The notes under the pieces are model-generated. The model was not told the origin of the DNA, did no database searches, and worked only from the letters and a program-made list of their open reading frames with translations. A stretch of DNA of 64,000 bases from Bettongia penicillata ogilbyi (Eukaryota > Chordata > Mammalia > Diprotodontia > Potoroidae), in the NCBI GenBank assembly GCA_023548195.1, contig JAJHZJ010000270.1, positions 620,001 through 684,000 on the forward strand, read 5' to 3'. Position numbers and translations under genes: made by a program. Positions 22,150 through 32,649 of this stretch are shown here, piece after piece; the stretch's first letter is position 1, and the number at the start of each line of letters is the position of its first letter.

Positions 22150-22795
22150 CTCTGCTGTCAGTCCAAAGCCCTAGTGACGTTAATAACTCATTCTTTGTCA
22201 ATGATTGACAAACTTCCAACCCCATCATTCCTCCTTCATCACAGTGAACTTGAACCCCAGGCTATCATTATTCAGGTCTTATTTTCTGTCCTGTAGTGTC
22301 TGCTGCCTTATTCCCATCCCCCTCTTCCCAGTGTCTGGTTCTAGACCTCTTTGTCTTATGCTATCTGCAATACTTGTTCCATAGATAACAAACTCACTTC
22401 TATCTGAAAATTTCCCACCCTTTCACCTCCTGGCTCGCAGTGAGACCTAGCTCCCTCTTTATGATGCAGCCTAACTGAGTACACTTCCCTGCACTGGTTG
22501 GTTTTGCTTTCCTCAGACTCATTTGTTGAGGTAGAGGAGGTGAAATACTCCTTGGTCCCCATCACCACTTCCAAGCTCATCCTCTCTACCACTATTACTT
22601 GATAACATCTCCTTGTCTGAGATTCATTCAGTCCATATCTACCACTCAGTCAGAATCCTGATAGCTGTTGTCTCTTGACCTCCCCCAGTCTCCCTTCCTT
22701 TCCTCAGTGAGTTCCGTGTCTGGCTCCCAGCTTTGTCTCTGTTCCAATTCCTGCCCTCATCCTGGGAGACTCCAATACTCTCTGTCCTCTTTCAT
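22150..22795 (+). pseudogene. Probable L2-type LINE coding remnant
   Basis: Near 22751-22780 the frame reads PALILGDSNT, which fits the LGDFN motif of LINE endonucleases with F changed to S. The preceding sequence ('cttccaagctcatcctctct', 'gagttccgtgtctggctccc') has the look of the same region in old L2-type elements. No long ORF remains. Family call is tentative. Confidence 0.35.
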
Positions 22796-22990
22796 TTTCT
22801 TCCATTTTATTTTTTGATGTTGCTTATTTTGATATTACATTCATTTCCAAACATATCCCTTCTTTCTCCTTCTACTGAGCCATCCCTTGAAACAAAGATT
22901 AAAAAGGAAAGGGAGGGGGAAGGCAATTCAGCAAAATTAGCCAATAGACTGACCTTTTCCATAGAGTATACTATATTCCACACCCATGGC
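22796..22990 (-). mobile_element. LINE 3'-UTR-like fragment
   Basis: 'tattttgatattacattcat' followed by 'ttccaaacatatcccttctt' and 'aaaggaaagggagggggaa' resembles antisense LINE 3' ends seen in marsupials. The boundaries are uncertain. Confidence 0.35.
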
Positions 22991-23089
22991 ACCCTACCTC
23001 TGTAATGAAAGGAGGGCGGTATGTTCCATCAACTCTTCTTTTGCAGGCTTTTTATTTCATGGAGGAGGTTCAGATCCAGAAAGGGTTTA

Positions 23090-23520
23090 AGAGAGCATGT
23101 AATCTTGGCATTCTAAAGGTGACGTGACTAAGCCCCAAAAGGTGAAGAGATTTGCTTGGTGTGACGCAGTTCATGTTCCCCTGGCTTCCTGGCCATTGAC
23201 CTTTTCCCTTCTATTACACTGCTTCTCAAAATGAGCCTGTATGGAGAATATTCACTTCACAAAGCCTTACTGAATGCCCACCAGGTACCAAGGCCTTGTG
23301 CTAGGAGCTGGAATGACACAATCCTAACAGGACTGAGGTGGTCAGTGTTCTGGTGAACAAATCAATGAGCTTTCTGTGCCTCACTTTCCTCATCTGTAAA
23401 AAAATCTTCAAATAATACCTGTACCTTACAAAGTCCTTGTGAATTTCAAAGGGGACAATATATGTAGAGAACTTTGCCAAGCGTAAAGCACTTTAGAAAT
23501 GCCAGTTATTATCACTGCTG
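23090..23520. repeat. MIR and marsupial-repeat fragments
   Basis: 23095-23200 is a minus MIR piece. 23260-23330 has 'actgaatgcccaccaggtac' and 'gtgctaggagctggaatgac', the 13820 family. 23365-23515 is forward MIR ('tttcctcatctgtaaaaaaa', 'agtccttgtgaatttcaaag', 'taaagcactttagaaatgcc'). Confidence 0.5.
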
Positions 23521-23699
23521 CTGCACAAGTAGTACACAGCAGAGTGCACTTGGAGCCCAAGGACAGGTCTAGGCTAAGTGCTGTGAGGAAGTTTAAGGAG
23601 GAAATGGGTGAATGGGGTCAGAGAAGATCAACTTGGCTCAAGAATTGCATTCACCCTGTTTGCTAAATTTCCTCCCCTCTCTTGGTTTGTGTTACTCAG

Positions 23700-23945
23700 A
23701 GCTATCTTATTAATTCCTGCATATATCTATCCATCCACCTATTTACTCATTGCTAATTTCATGTATTTATTTTACTCTAAGTTTCCTTATTCATTCATGC
23801 ATGAATCAAACCATCTATTTATTCATTAATTCACTTATTAATTCGTTCATTTATTTGTCTCTGGGCTTTCTTATTTATGCATGCATCTATCCATCTACCT
23901 AATTCATTCATTCACTTATTAATTTATTTATTTAGGTTGCTCTGG
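23700..23945. repeat. Diverged (ATTC/ATTT/CATC)n tetranucleotide tract
   Basis: Long run of ATTC, ATTT and ATCC-type words ('tattcattcatgcatga', 'ctattaattcgttcattta') in two similar halves, 23700-23865 and 23870-23945. Each half contains 'ctctgggctttctta' or a near copy nearby (23860, 23940), suggesting a local duplication of about 80 bp. Confidence 0.7.
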
Positions 23946-23984
23946 GCTTTCTTAAGGGAGGAGCAGAATCCTACTGTTGGAGAT

Positions 23985-24145
23985 GTCTGTTGTGTTGAGT
24001 CTGAAACTGCTTCTGCCATTTCCTTTGCCCTTTAACATTCTTCAGGATCTGGCTAAGGCTCTACCTTCTCCAAGAAGCCCCATCACTCACGGGGAAGTAA
24101 CCTGATCCTTCCTTCCTCTGTATGAACTCAAGCACTGTGTGTCCC
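23985..24145 (+). repeat. L2 3' fragment
   Basis: 'ttcaggatctggctaaggc', 'ttctccaagaagccccatca' and 'tgatccttccttcctctgt' are typical of the L2 3' region. Confidence 0.45.
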
Positions 24146-24219
24146 TCTGAGGCTGCTTGCCACAAACAGCCTTGTGGGAGACAAGGCTTGTCTCCCTGCC
24201 ACGATTTTCAGCCCTTTGA

Positions 24220-24480
24220 CAATAGGGACTACAGGATTTGGGATCAGAGGACCTGGGTTTGAATCCTGGCTCCTTCTGTTTATTTCCCGTCTGACACTAG
24301 GCAAGTCACTTAACTTCCTTAGAATTCAGAATCTTCAACTGCAAAATGAGGAGGGAGGTTGGATTTGATGACCTGTAAGATGTAACCATGGGTAAGCTGT
24401 TTCCCAGCCTTTATCTGTAAAATGGAAGGGGTGATCTGGATCCCTTCCAGATAGAGATCTATGATCTTTTACTCTTATAC
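24220..24480 (+). repeat. MIR-type SINE
   Basis: 'gacctgggtttgaatcctgg', 'ctgacactaggcaagtcact', 'cttcaactgcaaaatgagg' and 'ccttccagatagagatct'. The overlapping 64-codon ORF is SINE-derived. Confidence 0.6.
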
Positions 24481-24570
24481 ATCCTACTAACCTCAGACCC
24501 TTAGACTTACTAGACTTACCCTCACTTACCTAGTGAGCCTAGTGCTTTTTGTATGTAGGTAGTCAATGAA

Positions 24571-24812
24571 TGTTGTTCAGTTGTTTTTTCAGTTGTGTCT
24601 GACTCTTCATGACCCCATTTGGGGTTTTCTTGGCAAAGATAGTGAAGTGTTTTGCCATTTCCTTCTCCAGCTCATTTTACAGATAAGGAAACTGAGGCAA
24701 AGAAGGTGAAGTGACATGCCCGGGCTCACACAGTGAGTAAGTGTCTAAGGCTGGATTTAAACTCAGGTCTTCCTAACTCCAGGCTCCATCTGCTGAGCCT
24801 CCTAGCTGCCCA
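24571..24812 (-). mobile_element. Marsupial tRNA-derived SINE, full length
   Basis: Antisense blocks in order: 'tgttgttcagttg', 'gaccccatttggggttttct', 'tttgccatttccttctccag', 'aggaaactgaggcaaagaag', 'actcaggtcttcctaactcc' and 'ctcctagctgcccat'. One of the best-preserved copies here. Confidence 0.85.
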
Positions 24813-24894
24813 TTCCATGAATACTTATTTGTATAAATGGATATTATGACCCTGTTCTAGAAAAAAGTCCTATTTCTACCTACCAGGCCACAGT

Positions 24895-25010
24895 TTCATG
24901 AGGTATAATGCTGGAAGGCAACTGTGAAATCATCCAGTCCAAACCCTTTTATTTAAGAAATGAGGAAACTGAGACCTAGAAATGTCCATTTTTGTGGTAA
25001 AAATGACACA
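24895..25010 (-). repeat. MIR-related fragment
   Basis: 'gaaatcatccagtccaaacc', 'tttaagaaatgaggaaact' and 'acacatctaaggttatcc'. Confidence 0.5.
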
Positions 25011-25199
25011 TCTAAGGTTATCCTGAGACTAAGAGAGAGAACAATAGGTTTCCTGCTTCTCCCCTTTCCCTAACAGCCCCCACTGTCCTTGGTCTCTGCT
25101 GGGATCTGATGCAGCCATTTGGTATGGGGGCTTTTCTGGAGGGACTTTTGCCACCCGCCCTCCCCAGCCCTATGCATCATACCAGTGTTCTTTGCGGTT

Positions 25200-25520
25200 T
25201 CCTTTTCTCTCCTAACTCCATGATCTCACCCAGGCAGGTGGCATGACTTTGCTAAAAGCAGATTATCTATCTGGGGAAGAGACTTTAAAAGGTCGATTGA
25301 TCACCAGCTGGGGCTCCTGAGATCCAGTGCCTTTGCATGTTTAATTTGAAACATCTACAGTGGAGTTCAGGGTTCTGACTGTGCTCACAGTCCTAAATCA
25401 GAGCAGGGAAGAAAGCTGTGTCTTTCTGGCATTTGGGCTTCCCTTCCTTAGCAGGGAATTGTTTTTACAGCATTAATTTCATATAATCAACCTCATTATA
25501 GCTTTGATCAAACCAATCTA
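25200..25520. promoter_or_regulatory. Repeat-free island, candidate conserved noncoding element
   Basis: There is no repeat signal and no ORF. A palindromic TCF/LEF-type word CTTTGATCAA lies at 25502-25511, next to 'accaatc'. 'ctttgcatgtttaattt' (octamer-like plus homeodomain-like) lies around 25331-25347. 'gcattaatttcatataatc' is near 25470. The function is inferred from appearance only. Confidence 0.3.
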
Positions 25521-25549
25521 TTTCTCTGCTTTTTTGTTGGTTGGAAAGG

Positions 25550-25700
25550 AGGCATTGGGAGACTGAATACCTGGGTTCCAGTCTCAACTATACCTATAAT
25601 TTGTGGTACAGCCCTGAGCAAGTCACTTCTTCCCTTTCAGGCCTCAGTTTCCTTCTCTGTAAAATGCCAGACCTCACAAAGGAGATGCTCCTTGAGCTGA
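25550..25700 (+). repeat. MIR-like SINE
   Basis: 'tgaatacctgggttccagtc', 'acagccctgagcaagtcact', 'ggcctcagtttccttctctg' and 'gtaaaatgccagacctcaca'. Confidence 0.6.
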
Positions 25701-26280
25701 GTCTTGAGGGGAGCTAGCCATTCCAAGAATGCACATGTACAGGACTGGACTGGGCTGGGCTGGGGGAGGACCCCATGGGACAAATGTGTAGGGCATATTT
25801 CATAACCAAGCTGAGATAAGCAAGCTGCGCTATGTCGGATTTGGCTGTCTTGCTAAATCTGGGCAGCCGGCATTAGGAACCAGGATTATGTGGTTTCTGC
25901 TTTTAGCATGCTCCAGCTGTGCAGTGGGCCCAGAGCCCCAGATGGGAGAGAGATGAGTTTTATCTTGGTCATGGTCCAGACAGGGCAGCAGGGTTTGCAG
26001 AAGAGTTGTTTGCAAAGAAAATACACAGCTGCAGCTCCTTTATTAGCTGCAGGATCATCTTTAATATTTTGGCACAGAGCAGCCTTAGGAATCTGCCGAC
26101 CACGGAAATGAACTGGCCTTCTCCTGGCCCTAGGATACTGATGGGGTACTCAGGCAGAGAATGAGGCCGGCTGGTAGAGTCGTTAAGCACTCTTCTTAAG
26201 AGTCACCAGAGTTTTGTTTGCTCTGGCCTGGATTTTATTGGTTTGGGATGTTAAGAAGGAGCTAGCTCTCCCCCTTTACT
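25701..26280. other. Repeat-poor sequence, no gene recognised
   Basis: No repeat is named. Short minus and plus ORFs (61-81 codons, 25830-26190) overlap in several frames without domain signals. The texture is similar to the island just upstream, but no strong motif cluster is seen. Confidence 0.3.
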
Positions 26281-26284
26281 AGTT

Positions 26285-26460
26285 ATGGGGTAGTGGATCC
26301 TCAGTTTCTTTATCTGCATTACATAGTTGGGGTAAGACTATAATACTGAGTGCCCCTAGGTTGTTAGAATCAAATGTTATCAGATACAGTATGTAAATTA
26401 CTTTGCAAACCTTAAAACAGTGGAAAAATGTCAGCTACTTAATAAATAATTTTAAAAGAC
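26285..26460 (+). repeat. MIR-like SINE 3' half
   Basis: 'ggatcctcagtttctttatc', 'gttgttagaatcaaatgtta', 'attactttgcaaaccttaaa' and 'aaaaatgtcagctactta'. Confidence 0.5.
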
Positions 26461-26628
26461 CCAATCTAATCCAATCCAACTCCAAAAGCGTTTATTAATG
26501 TTTATGCTCATTAACATGCTTACATCAGGTCTTTTATTTTGGTTTTTTTTTGCTATCATCTTCTTTTACATGACTGTCCTTTTCCAAAAGTGGTCTTCTA
26601 ATTCATTTATTAAATGACCATTTCTTTC

Positions 26629-27295
26629 TTTTTCCTTTTTTTATTTAGTATTTATTTTCCCCTAATTACATATAGAAACAATTTTCAACATTCATTTTTA
26701 AATTGAGTTCCCGATTCTCTCCCTCCCTTTCCACCCCTTTGTTTGTTATAGGTTAAATGTGTATCGTCATGCAAAATGTTAATTCCATATTAGTTGTGTT
26801 GTAAATATATATATATATACACCCAAATAAAAACCCAAGAAAAAGAAAGAAAGTTTAAAAAACTATGCTTTGATGTGTACTCAGACTCCATCAATTCTGT
26901 CTCTGGGGTTGGATAACTTCATCACTAGTTCTTCAGAGCTGTCTAGGAGCATTGTGTTGCTGAGAGTAACTAAGTCATTCATAGCTGGTCATCATACAAT
27001 ATTGCTGCTACTGCATACAATGTTCTCCTGGTTCATTTCATGTTGCATCAGTGCATGTACATCATTCCAAGTTTTTTCTGAGATCATCATTCTCATCATT
27101 TCTTATAGCACAATAGTATTCCATCATCACTTCCCAACTGATGGATATCCCCTCAATTTGCAATTCTTTGCCACCTCAAAAAAAGTCACTATAAATATTT
27201 TTGTACATATATGTCCTTTTTTTCTTTTTGTTTTTCTTTTTTTCTCTTTTGGGATACAGACCTAGTAATAATATTGCTAGTCAAAGGGTAGGCAT
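26629..27295 (-). mobile_element. 5'-truncated L1 with perfect 17-bp target duplication
   Basis: Antisense L1 3' region with 'acaattttcaacattcattt', 'aaattgagttcccgattctc', 'tatagcacaatagtattcca', 'aaatatttttgtacatatat' and 'gggatacagacctagtaata'. It is flanked by AAATGACCATTTCTTTC at 26612-26628 and 27296-27312, exactly identical. The 5' end is truncated in the 3' UTR, so no coding sequence is present. The 131-codon plus ORF is an antisense chance reading. Confidence 0.88.
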
Positions 27296-27329
27296 AAATG
27301 ACCATTTCTTTCAAAGGCATTTGTCATTA

Positions 27330-27600
27330 AAGAGCTCAGAGTATCTAAGCTAGATGGGACCTGAGAAATCACCTGGTTCAAATTTTACGTATAAGGAGAC
27401 TGAGGCCCAGAAAGAATCATAGATTTATCTTTGGAAGGGACCTTTAAAGATCATCTAACATGCCTCATTTTTATGGCTGAAAAAATGGAAACTCAGAGTT
27501 TTTAGTGACTCCCAGCAATTCATAGCTTAGTAAGCGCCAGAGGCAGGATTTGAATACAAGTCCATCACCTTTTCCACTGTGAAGTCTGCCAGTGAAAGAA
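27330..27600 (-). repeat. Two adjacent MIR-related repeats
   Basis: 27330-27420 has 'ctagatgggacctgagaaat' and 'aaggagactgaggcccagaa'. 27420-27600 has 'ggaagggacctttaaagatc', 'agaggcaggatttgaata' and 'caccttttccactgtgaag'. Confidence 0.55.
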
Positions 27601-27614
27601 AAGTTCCTTTCTTT

Positions 27615-27800
27615 ATCTTTTCTTTTCACGTTTATTAAATGCTTCCTGTGTATTGGATAAAACAGATCCTAGAGCAGTCAGTCATAAACAGGTATTAAGC
27701 ATTTTTTTTGTACCAGGCTCTGGAGACAAAGACAAAATTTAAACTGTGCCTGCCTCTAAGGAACTTATGTCAAGTTAATGATTATATCAGATTAAAGCCT
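27615..27800 (+). repeat. Marsupial repeat, 13820 family
   Basis: 'cgtttattaaatgcttcctg', 'tttgtaccaggctctggaga' and 'aactgtgcctgcctctaag'. Partial and apparently rearranged. Confidence 0.45.
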
Positions 27801-27849
27801 GGTCCTTGAAGGGTGTGGTGAGAGATATGTGGCATTTGTCCTTGCTTTG

Positions 27850-28080
27850 GAGTGTTGTCTTATAAGATTTTCCAGGAACTTTATGTGTGTTGGTCTTCAC
27901 AGTAACCCTGGGAAGTGGATACTGTTATTATCCCCATTTTTTAGATGTGGAAACACAGGCAGAGAGGTGGTTACCCAAGGTCACACAGCTGCTAAATGTT
28001 TCTGGTAGGATTCAGACTAAGGTCTCCTGACATTAGGTCCAAAAAACTCTATCCACTGTGCTACCCATCTTTCCTCGTAT
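27850..28080 (-). repeat. MIR, minus orientation
   Basis: 'agtaaccctgggaagtggat', 'ttatccccattttttagatg', 'caaggtcacacagctgctaa', 'ggtctcctgacattaggtcc' and 'tatccactgtgctacccat'. Confidence 0.65.
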
Positions 28081-28254
28081 GGATTTGGCCCCAGCCTAAA
28101 TTTCCTATCCCATCTTTCACCAATCATCTCCAGGCATCCTGTGTTTTGGCCAAACAGATCTGTCCAGCATCCCCAAAACTTATCCCCATCTGCTGTCTTG
28201 TTCAAGTTCTACCCAATGGCCTGAACTTTCTATTTTGTCTTCTTAAGTAATAGA

Positions 28255-28760
28255 ATTAAGGAACCTCAGAATTGGAAGGGACTTCAGCTTTTATCCATTC
28301 TGGATCCATGCCGGAATGAGAATCCCCTTTCCAAGGGCCCCAACAAGTGGTAATCCATCCTTTGGCTGGAGGCTTTAAGCAGGGGGGTGCCCTTGGTCTC
28401 CTGAGGCAGCTCATTCTACTTTGGCATAGAGGCTGCCAAGCCTCATGTGACTCTTTGCTGCTCCTACCCAGCCTTCCTGTTTCTGCCCTCCAAGGCCAAG
28501 CAGAACAATTATAATCCTCCTTCTTCATGAGCACCCTTCAAATATTGTAACCTTAGGTTGTAAGCTCCTTGGGCAGGGACTATCTTTCGCCTCTTTTTGT
28601 ATCCTCAGAACTTAGCGTAGTGCCACTATGCTAAGTCACTTAAGGTTTATTGATTGATTGAAATATTTGAAAACAGTGATCATTGCCTTCCTTGAGTCTT
28701 TTTCACGTTAAATATCCCTGTTTCTTCAGCTGCGTGATCTCTCTCCATCTCCCAAATCCC
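28255..28760 (-). mobile_element. CR1/L3 LINE 3' fragments with an L2-type end between
   Basis: 28255-28540 and 28685-28760 are antisense CR1/L3 blocks: 'tgccggaatgagaatcccct', 'caacaagtggtaatccatcc', 'gaggcagctcattctacttt', 'agaacaattataatcctcc', and later 'taaatatccctgtttcttca'. 28555-28670 is an L2-like terminus ('taagctccttgggcagggac', 'gcgtagtgccactatgcta', 'ttattgattgattgaaat') that seems to have inserted between them. Confidence 0.6.
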
Positions 28761-28789
28761 TAACACTCATTATTTGGCACCACTGTTGG

Positions 28790-29395
28790 GACAGTTAACC
28801 ATTACTGCCTTTAGGACCTCTCTCATGTTCTAATTTATTTATGATTTATTATGGTTATTTTGAGTTTTTATTGACATCTTATTTTTCCATCACCTAAGTT
28901 TGTAACAGTATCTTTCCTTCTCCTACTTCCAAGAGATCTGTGTCTTAAAACCAACGATATATATTTTTAAACAAGAAAAAGGGGGATAATAGCAAGGCCC
29001 ATCAATTTTGTGAAATGTATATTCTGTATTTGTGGGTGCCACACCACACAAAGGAGTTGGGGGAGGGACCTTTTCCTGTCTCTTTCTTGAGGCCAGGTTT
29101 TTTTTTTTTAATTTGGTTAATTTAACATCATCCGTACCACTCATCTCTACCATTGATTTGGCAATTAACTTGTGGTGCCTTCGGACATCTTTGGTATTTC
29201 TGTTGATTGTCATTCTTAAATGAGATAATAATTGTAAAGTGCTTAGCATAGGGCCTGGAGAATAGTAAACTCTCTGTAAAAGTTACTGTTGCTTGTTTTG
29301 TTTTAGTTCTTTATGAATTTATGCCTCGAACCATATTGCAGCTTCCATGAGGTCAGGCATGATACGTTGTACTTTTTAATAATCATTCATAATTG
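28790..29395. other. Low-signal sequence, no gene recognised
   Basis: Contains a possible MIR 3' end at 29215-29300 ('taattgtaaagtgcttagca', 'gtaaactctctgtaaaagtt'). A poly-T run sits at 29099-29109. The ORFs here carry no family features. Confidence 0.35.
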
Positions 29396-29760
29396 TGGCT
29401 GGCATTTATAAATCACTTTACAGTTTGTAAACCCCTTTATATTAATGACATTGTATTTGTAAAGTGCTTTACAAACCTTAAATGGTATACACGTCAGATA
29501 TTATTAATATGATTATGATGGTGATTCCCATTTCGTAGATAGGAAACTGAGGTACCATATAATATTTTCATTCACTTAATGAGAATTCATTCAATGCCAG
29601 CTCTGTCAGGTACAGTAAATACAGAGACAAAAGCAGAAGTAATTCCTATTCTCAAAAAATTTGCAATCCACTAGGGAGATAATTTGTGTAGAGATGTCTG
29701 TATAAAATATAGATCAAGTATATGCAATAATTTTCTAAAGGAGAGGGTACAAGCCACTAA
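29395..29760. repeat. MIR and 13820-family repeat
   Basis: 29400-29560: 'taaatcactttacagtttgt', 'aagtgctttacaaaccttaa' and 'gataggaaactgaggtacc'. 29585-29760: 'caatgccagctctgtcagg', 'aattcctattctcaaaaaat' and 'ccactagggagataatttg'. Confidence 0.5.
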
Positions 29761-29978
29761 GTGATTAAGAAAAAAGCTTCTTGACACCTGAGTCCCCTTG
29801 AAGAAGCTGGGCAGTCACTTCTGGTTAAGTGACTTACTCTGGGTCACACAGCTTCAGAGACCTAATGAGAACCTAATTCCCTTCTGACTCTATATCTAGT
29901 ACATTTTCTCACATACTCTACTTCCTCACCAAACTGACTGCCAAACTCCAAGACCAATTTTAATTACTTACAGTGCTT

Positions 29979-30212
29979 GTTGTTGTTCAATTGTTTCAGT
30001 CACATCGGACTCTTTGTGACCCCTTTTGGGGCTTTTCTTAGCAAAGATACTGGACTGGTTTGTCATTTTCTTTTCCTGCTCATTTTACAGATAAGGAAAC
30101 CAAGGCAAGTAGGATTAAGTGACTTGTGCTGGGTCACATGGCTAATAAGTATCAGAGGCTGGGTTTGAACTCAGGTCTTCCTGACTATCCACTGTGCCAC
30201 CTTCCTACTCCA
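29979..30212 (-). mobile_element. Marsupial tRNA-derived SINE, full length
   Basis: 'ttgttgttcaattgtttcag', 'gaccccttttggggcttttc', 'tttacagataaggaaacca', 'ctgggtcacatggctaataa', 'ctgggtttgaactcaggtct' and 'tatccactgtgccaccttcc'. Older than the 24571 copy. Confidence 0.8.
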
Positions 30213-30515
30213 ACTATTGTGTCCAGTGACACATTATATCACACACCATACTTGGCAAGAGTTGGCTTTATTTCAGTTGTCTGTCTTGTTTCTGGCTCTT
30301 ATACCCAGAATTCCAATTATCACGGCCCATCTAGAGTTTATTATACTGATTTTTGTGTTACCATGCCCTGCTGGAATAAAAGATGACTTTTTAATACTGG
30401 CCTGGAGACAGATTAGTGAGACAGCATAGAGATGTGGCTTGACTCAAGTCCTGTGTTTTCTCTTCCAAAAATTTGATCCTTGTAAACAGAAAGATTGGAC
30501 CACCCTGGAGAAAGC
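30213..30515. other. Unique sequence, no gene recognised
   Basis: No repeat or exon is identified. Two overlapping plus ORFs of 70 and 86 codons lack any domain signal. Confidence 0.3.
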
Positions 30516-30519
30516 TACT

Positions 30520-30880
30520 CCTACTACTAAGAGCTAATATTTGTATCCCACTTTAAAGTTTACAAAGCATTTTACACATTATCTCATGAGATCCTGACAA
30601 CAACCCTGAGAAGAGGTGAGGAAATTCAATCATTAGCTAGAATCTGTATAGCACTTTAGGATATATAAATCACTTTACAAATTTTATCTCATTTGATTTT
30701 CACAACGATCCTAAAAGATAGGGACTGTTCTTATCCCCATTTTACAGATGAGAAACCTTAGTAGTTGGATGATTTGCTTAGAGTCATCAGCTATGAAGTG
30801 TCTGAGATCTTTTGGGGGCAGCTCTAAGCATTCTACCCACTGAGCCACCTTGCTACCTCTAAGGCATTAAGCAGTGATCA
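30520..30880 (-). repeat. Two consecutive MIRs, minus orientation
   Basis: 30520-30640: 'aaagtttacaaagcatttta' and 'catgagatcctgacaacaac'. 30640-30880: 'gtatagcactttaggatata', 'atccccattttacagatgag' and 'ttctacccactgagccacct'. Confidence 0.6.
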
Positions 30881-30889
30881 TGGATGCTA

Positions 30890-31150
30890 ATGATAAAATG
30901 AAATCAGTCCACACGCATTGATTAAATACCACCCTGTGACATTACTCCAAGTGCCGGGGACATAAGGAGAGAAGATAAAAAAGCTCCCTGTTTTCAAAGA
31001 CCTCACATTCCATCAGACATGGTGGTGTTCCTTAATTAGAATAACCAAGAAGTGCTAAAAGTCACCAACATACTGGAAAAAGTCCGGAGGAGCGCAGCTA
31101 GGGAGCTGAAGGCTCTCAAGTTCGTGATACAATAGGATCATCCAGCCCGC
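30890..31150 (+). repeat. Marsupial repeat, 13820 family, partial
   Basis: 'acacgcattgattaaatacc', 'ctccaagtgccggggacata' and 'cttattccatca'-like words to about 31030. Degraded beyond that. Confidence 0.45.
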
Positions 31151-31310
31151 CCTCACTCAAAAAAACAAAAAAAAAAAACCAGTCAGGTGCAAAAGATGAA
31201 CACACACACACACAGGGATCAGTTGATGGGACCAGAAATGGAGCTTCCTTCCAAACAAAGCTCAGATATCACCATTTTGGAGGCCTTTCTGGCTTTCCAA
31301 CCTTCCAAAG

Positions 31311-31461
31311 CAGGGGTGGGGAGCCTGCAGCCTCAAAGCCCGGCCTGGAGGCCACATGTAGCCTGCTAGGTCCTCACCTGTGACTTTTTTCTGTCTAAGG
31401 GCCACACTTGAGTACCTAGAGGGCCACATGTGGTCTGAAGGCTGCAGGTTTCCCGCCCCTG
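31311..31461. mobile_element. Non-autonomous hAT-like element, second family
   Basis: Inverted ends: left CAGGGGTGGGGAGCCTGCAG, right ...CTGCAGGTTTCCCGCCCCTG, whose complement begins CAGGGGCGGGAAACCTGCAG. The interior repeats 'gccacatgtagcc' and 'gccacatgtggtc'. The flanking octamers ttccaaag and ccttagag match at only 3 of 8 positions, though all differences are transitions, so the target duplication is not proven here. A shorter relative at 44905-45001 has a good one. Confidence 0.6.
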
Positions 31462-31486
31462 CCTTAGAGTCTTCCCCTAAGGAAGA

Positions 31487-31680
31487 GATTCTTTAATCCC
31501 TTTTTCTGTGTATAGACCCCTTTGATGGTCTAGTGAAGCCCATAAACCACTTCCCAGAACAATATCTTTAAACGTATAAACTATGTAAAATAATAAAGGA
31601 AGCTAACTATACTGAAACAGAGTTATCAAAGTACTTTTAAAAAACAAGTTCCTGGACCTCAGCTTAAGGTCACCTACAAT
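31487..31680 (+). mobile_element. hAT-type transposon, near full length
   Basis: 'gattctttaatccctttttc', 'tagacccctttgatggtcta', 'cagaacaatatctttaaacg', 'gaaacagagttatcaaagta', then 'aacaagttcctggacctcag'. This copy is the reference for the partial ones at 467-580, 12134-12260 and 35795-35935. The ends are only loosely inverted now. Confidence 0.55.
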
Positions 31681-31689
31681 CTATTGGTG

Positions 31690-32185
31690 TTTGTATCTTG
31701 TATATACCAATTTATAGATGTGTTATTTCCCCCACCATTATCCTGTGAGCTCCTGGAGAGCCGGGTCTTCTTTAGTTTTTCCTTGGATCCTCACCCATCC
31801 ACCCAGTCTGTCCCAGGAATCACTTGTTGATTGGTTGATGAAGAGGAGGGGAGGGATATGTGAAAAATTGATTGATTAGTTTTGGTTCTGATTGTCCCTG
31901 TGGGGCAGAACTGGATGAGTGAATAATGAGTGCATGTTCAAAAAGAAGGTAGAAGCTTGATTTAATGAAATGTCTCCCAACATTTAGGGCCATTCAAGAT
32001 GGAAGAGGGCTGCCTTGGAAGAGAGTGCATTCCTCCTCACTGGAGACCCTCTACCCAACGCTATGGGACATTTGTTGGGTTTCTCATAGAGGAGAATCTT
32101 GTTTAGGACTGGGCAGTCCCAAGGTCCCTTCCGACTCCCTGTTTATAGTCTGTGGGCCCTTTAATGGTACTTCTCTATTTGGCAT
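31690..32185. other. L2-like end and unique sequence
   Basis: 31730-31850 has L2-like words ('tcctgtgagctcctggagag', 'cacttgttgattggttgatg'). The rest is not recognised and has no gene. Confidence 0.35.
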
Positions 32186-32620
32186 TTGAAGCCTTTCACA
32201 GCCAGGCCTCAGCTGACCTCTCCAATCTTTTTACACATCCCTCCTGGCATTCTCTGTACCAGTCATATTGACCTGATTCCTATCCCTCCCACACAGCATG
32301 CCATCTCTCATCTCCATGCTTTTTTCCTTGGCATACCTTTCTGGCATATTTTCCTTCCTTACTTCTGCCTCTGAGAATTCCTTGTTTCCTTCAACACTCA
32401 GCTCAAATGTCTTCCGTTGGAGGTCTTTCCCAGATCCCCCAGTGTCTATTGCCTTCCCTTTGAAATATATCTATTTTATGTGTGTCTCCCCAGTGGAATC
32501 TTCTTGAGGTTAGGGATCACTCTGCTTTTGTCTCCATATGTCCATCATTTAGGATGGTGTGTGGTCTGTAGTGGGCACACAATAATGCTTGTTGATGTCT
32601 GTAGACCCCCAACAAAGCCT
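32186..32620 (+). mobile_element. L2 3' end
   Basis: 'ctttcacagccaggcctcag', 'cattctctgtaccagtcata', 'ttccttcaacactcagctca', 'aatgtcttccgttggaggtc', 'ttaggatggtgtgtggtctg' and 'aataatgcttgttgatgtct'. The order is that of L2 3' regions. ORFs of 62-87 codons here are remnants or chance frames within it. Confidence 0.6.
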
Positions 32621-32649
32621 AGTGTGGGGCACATCACTCTAAGCATCCT

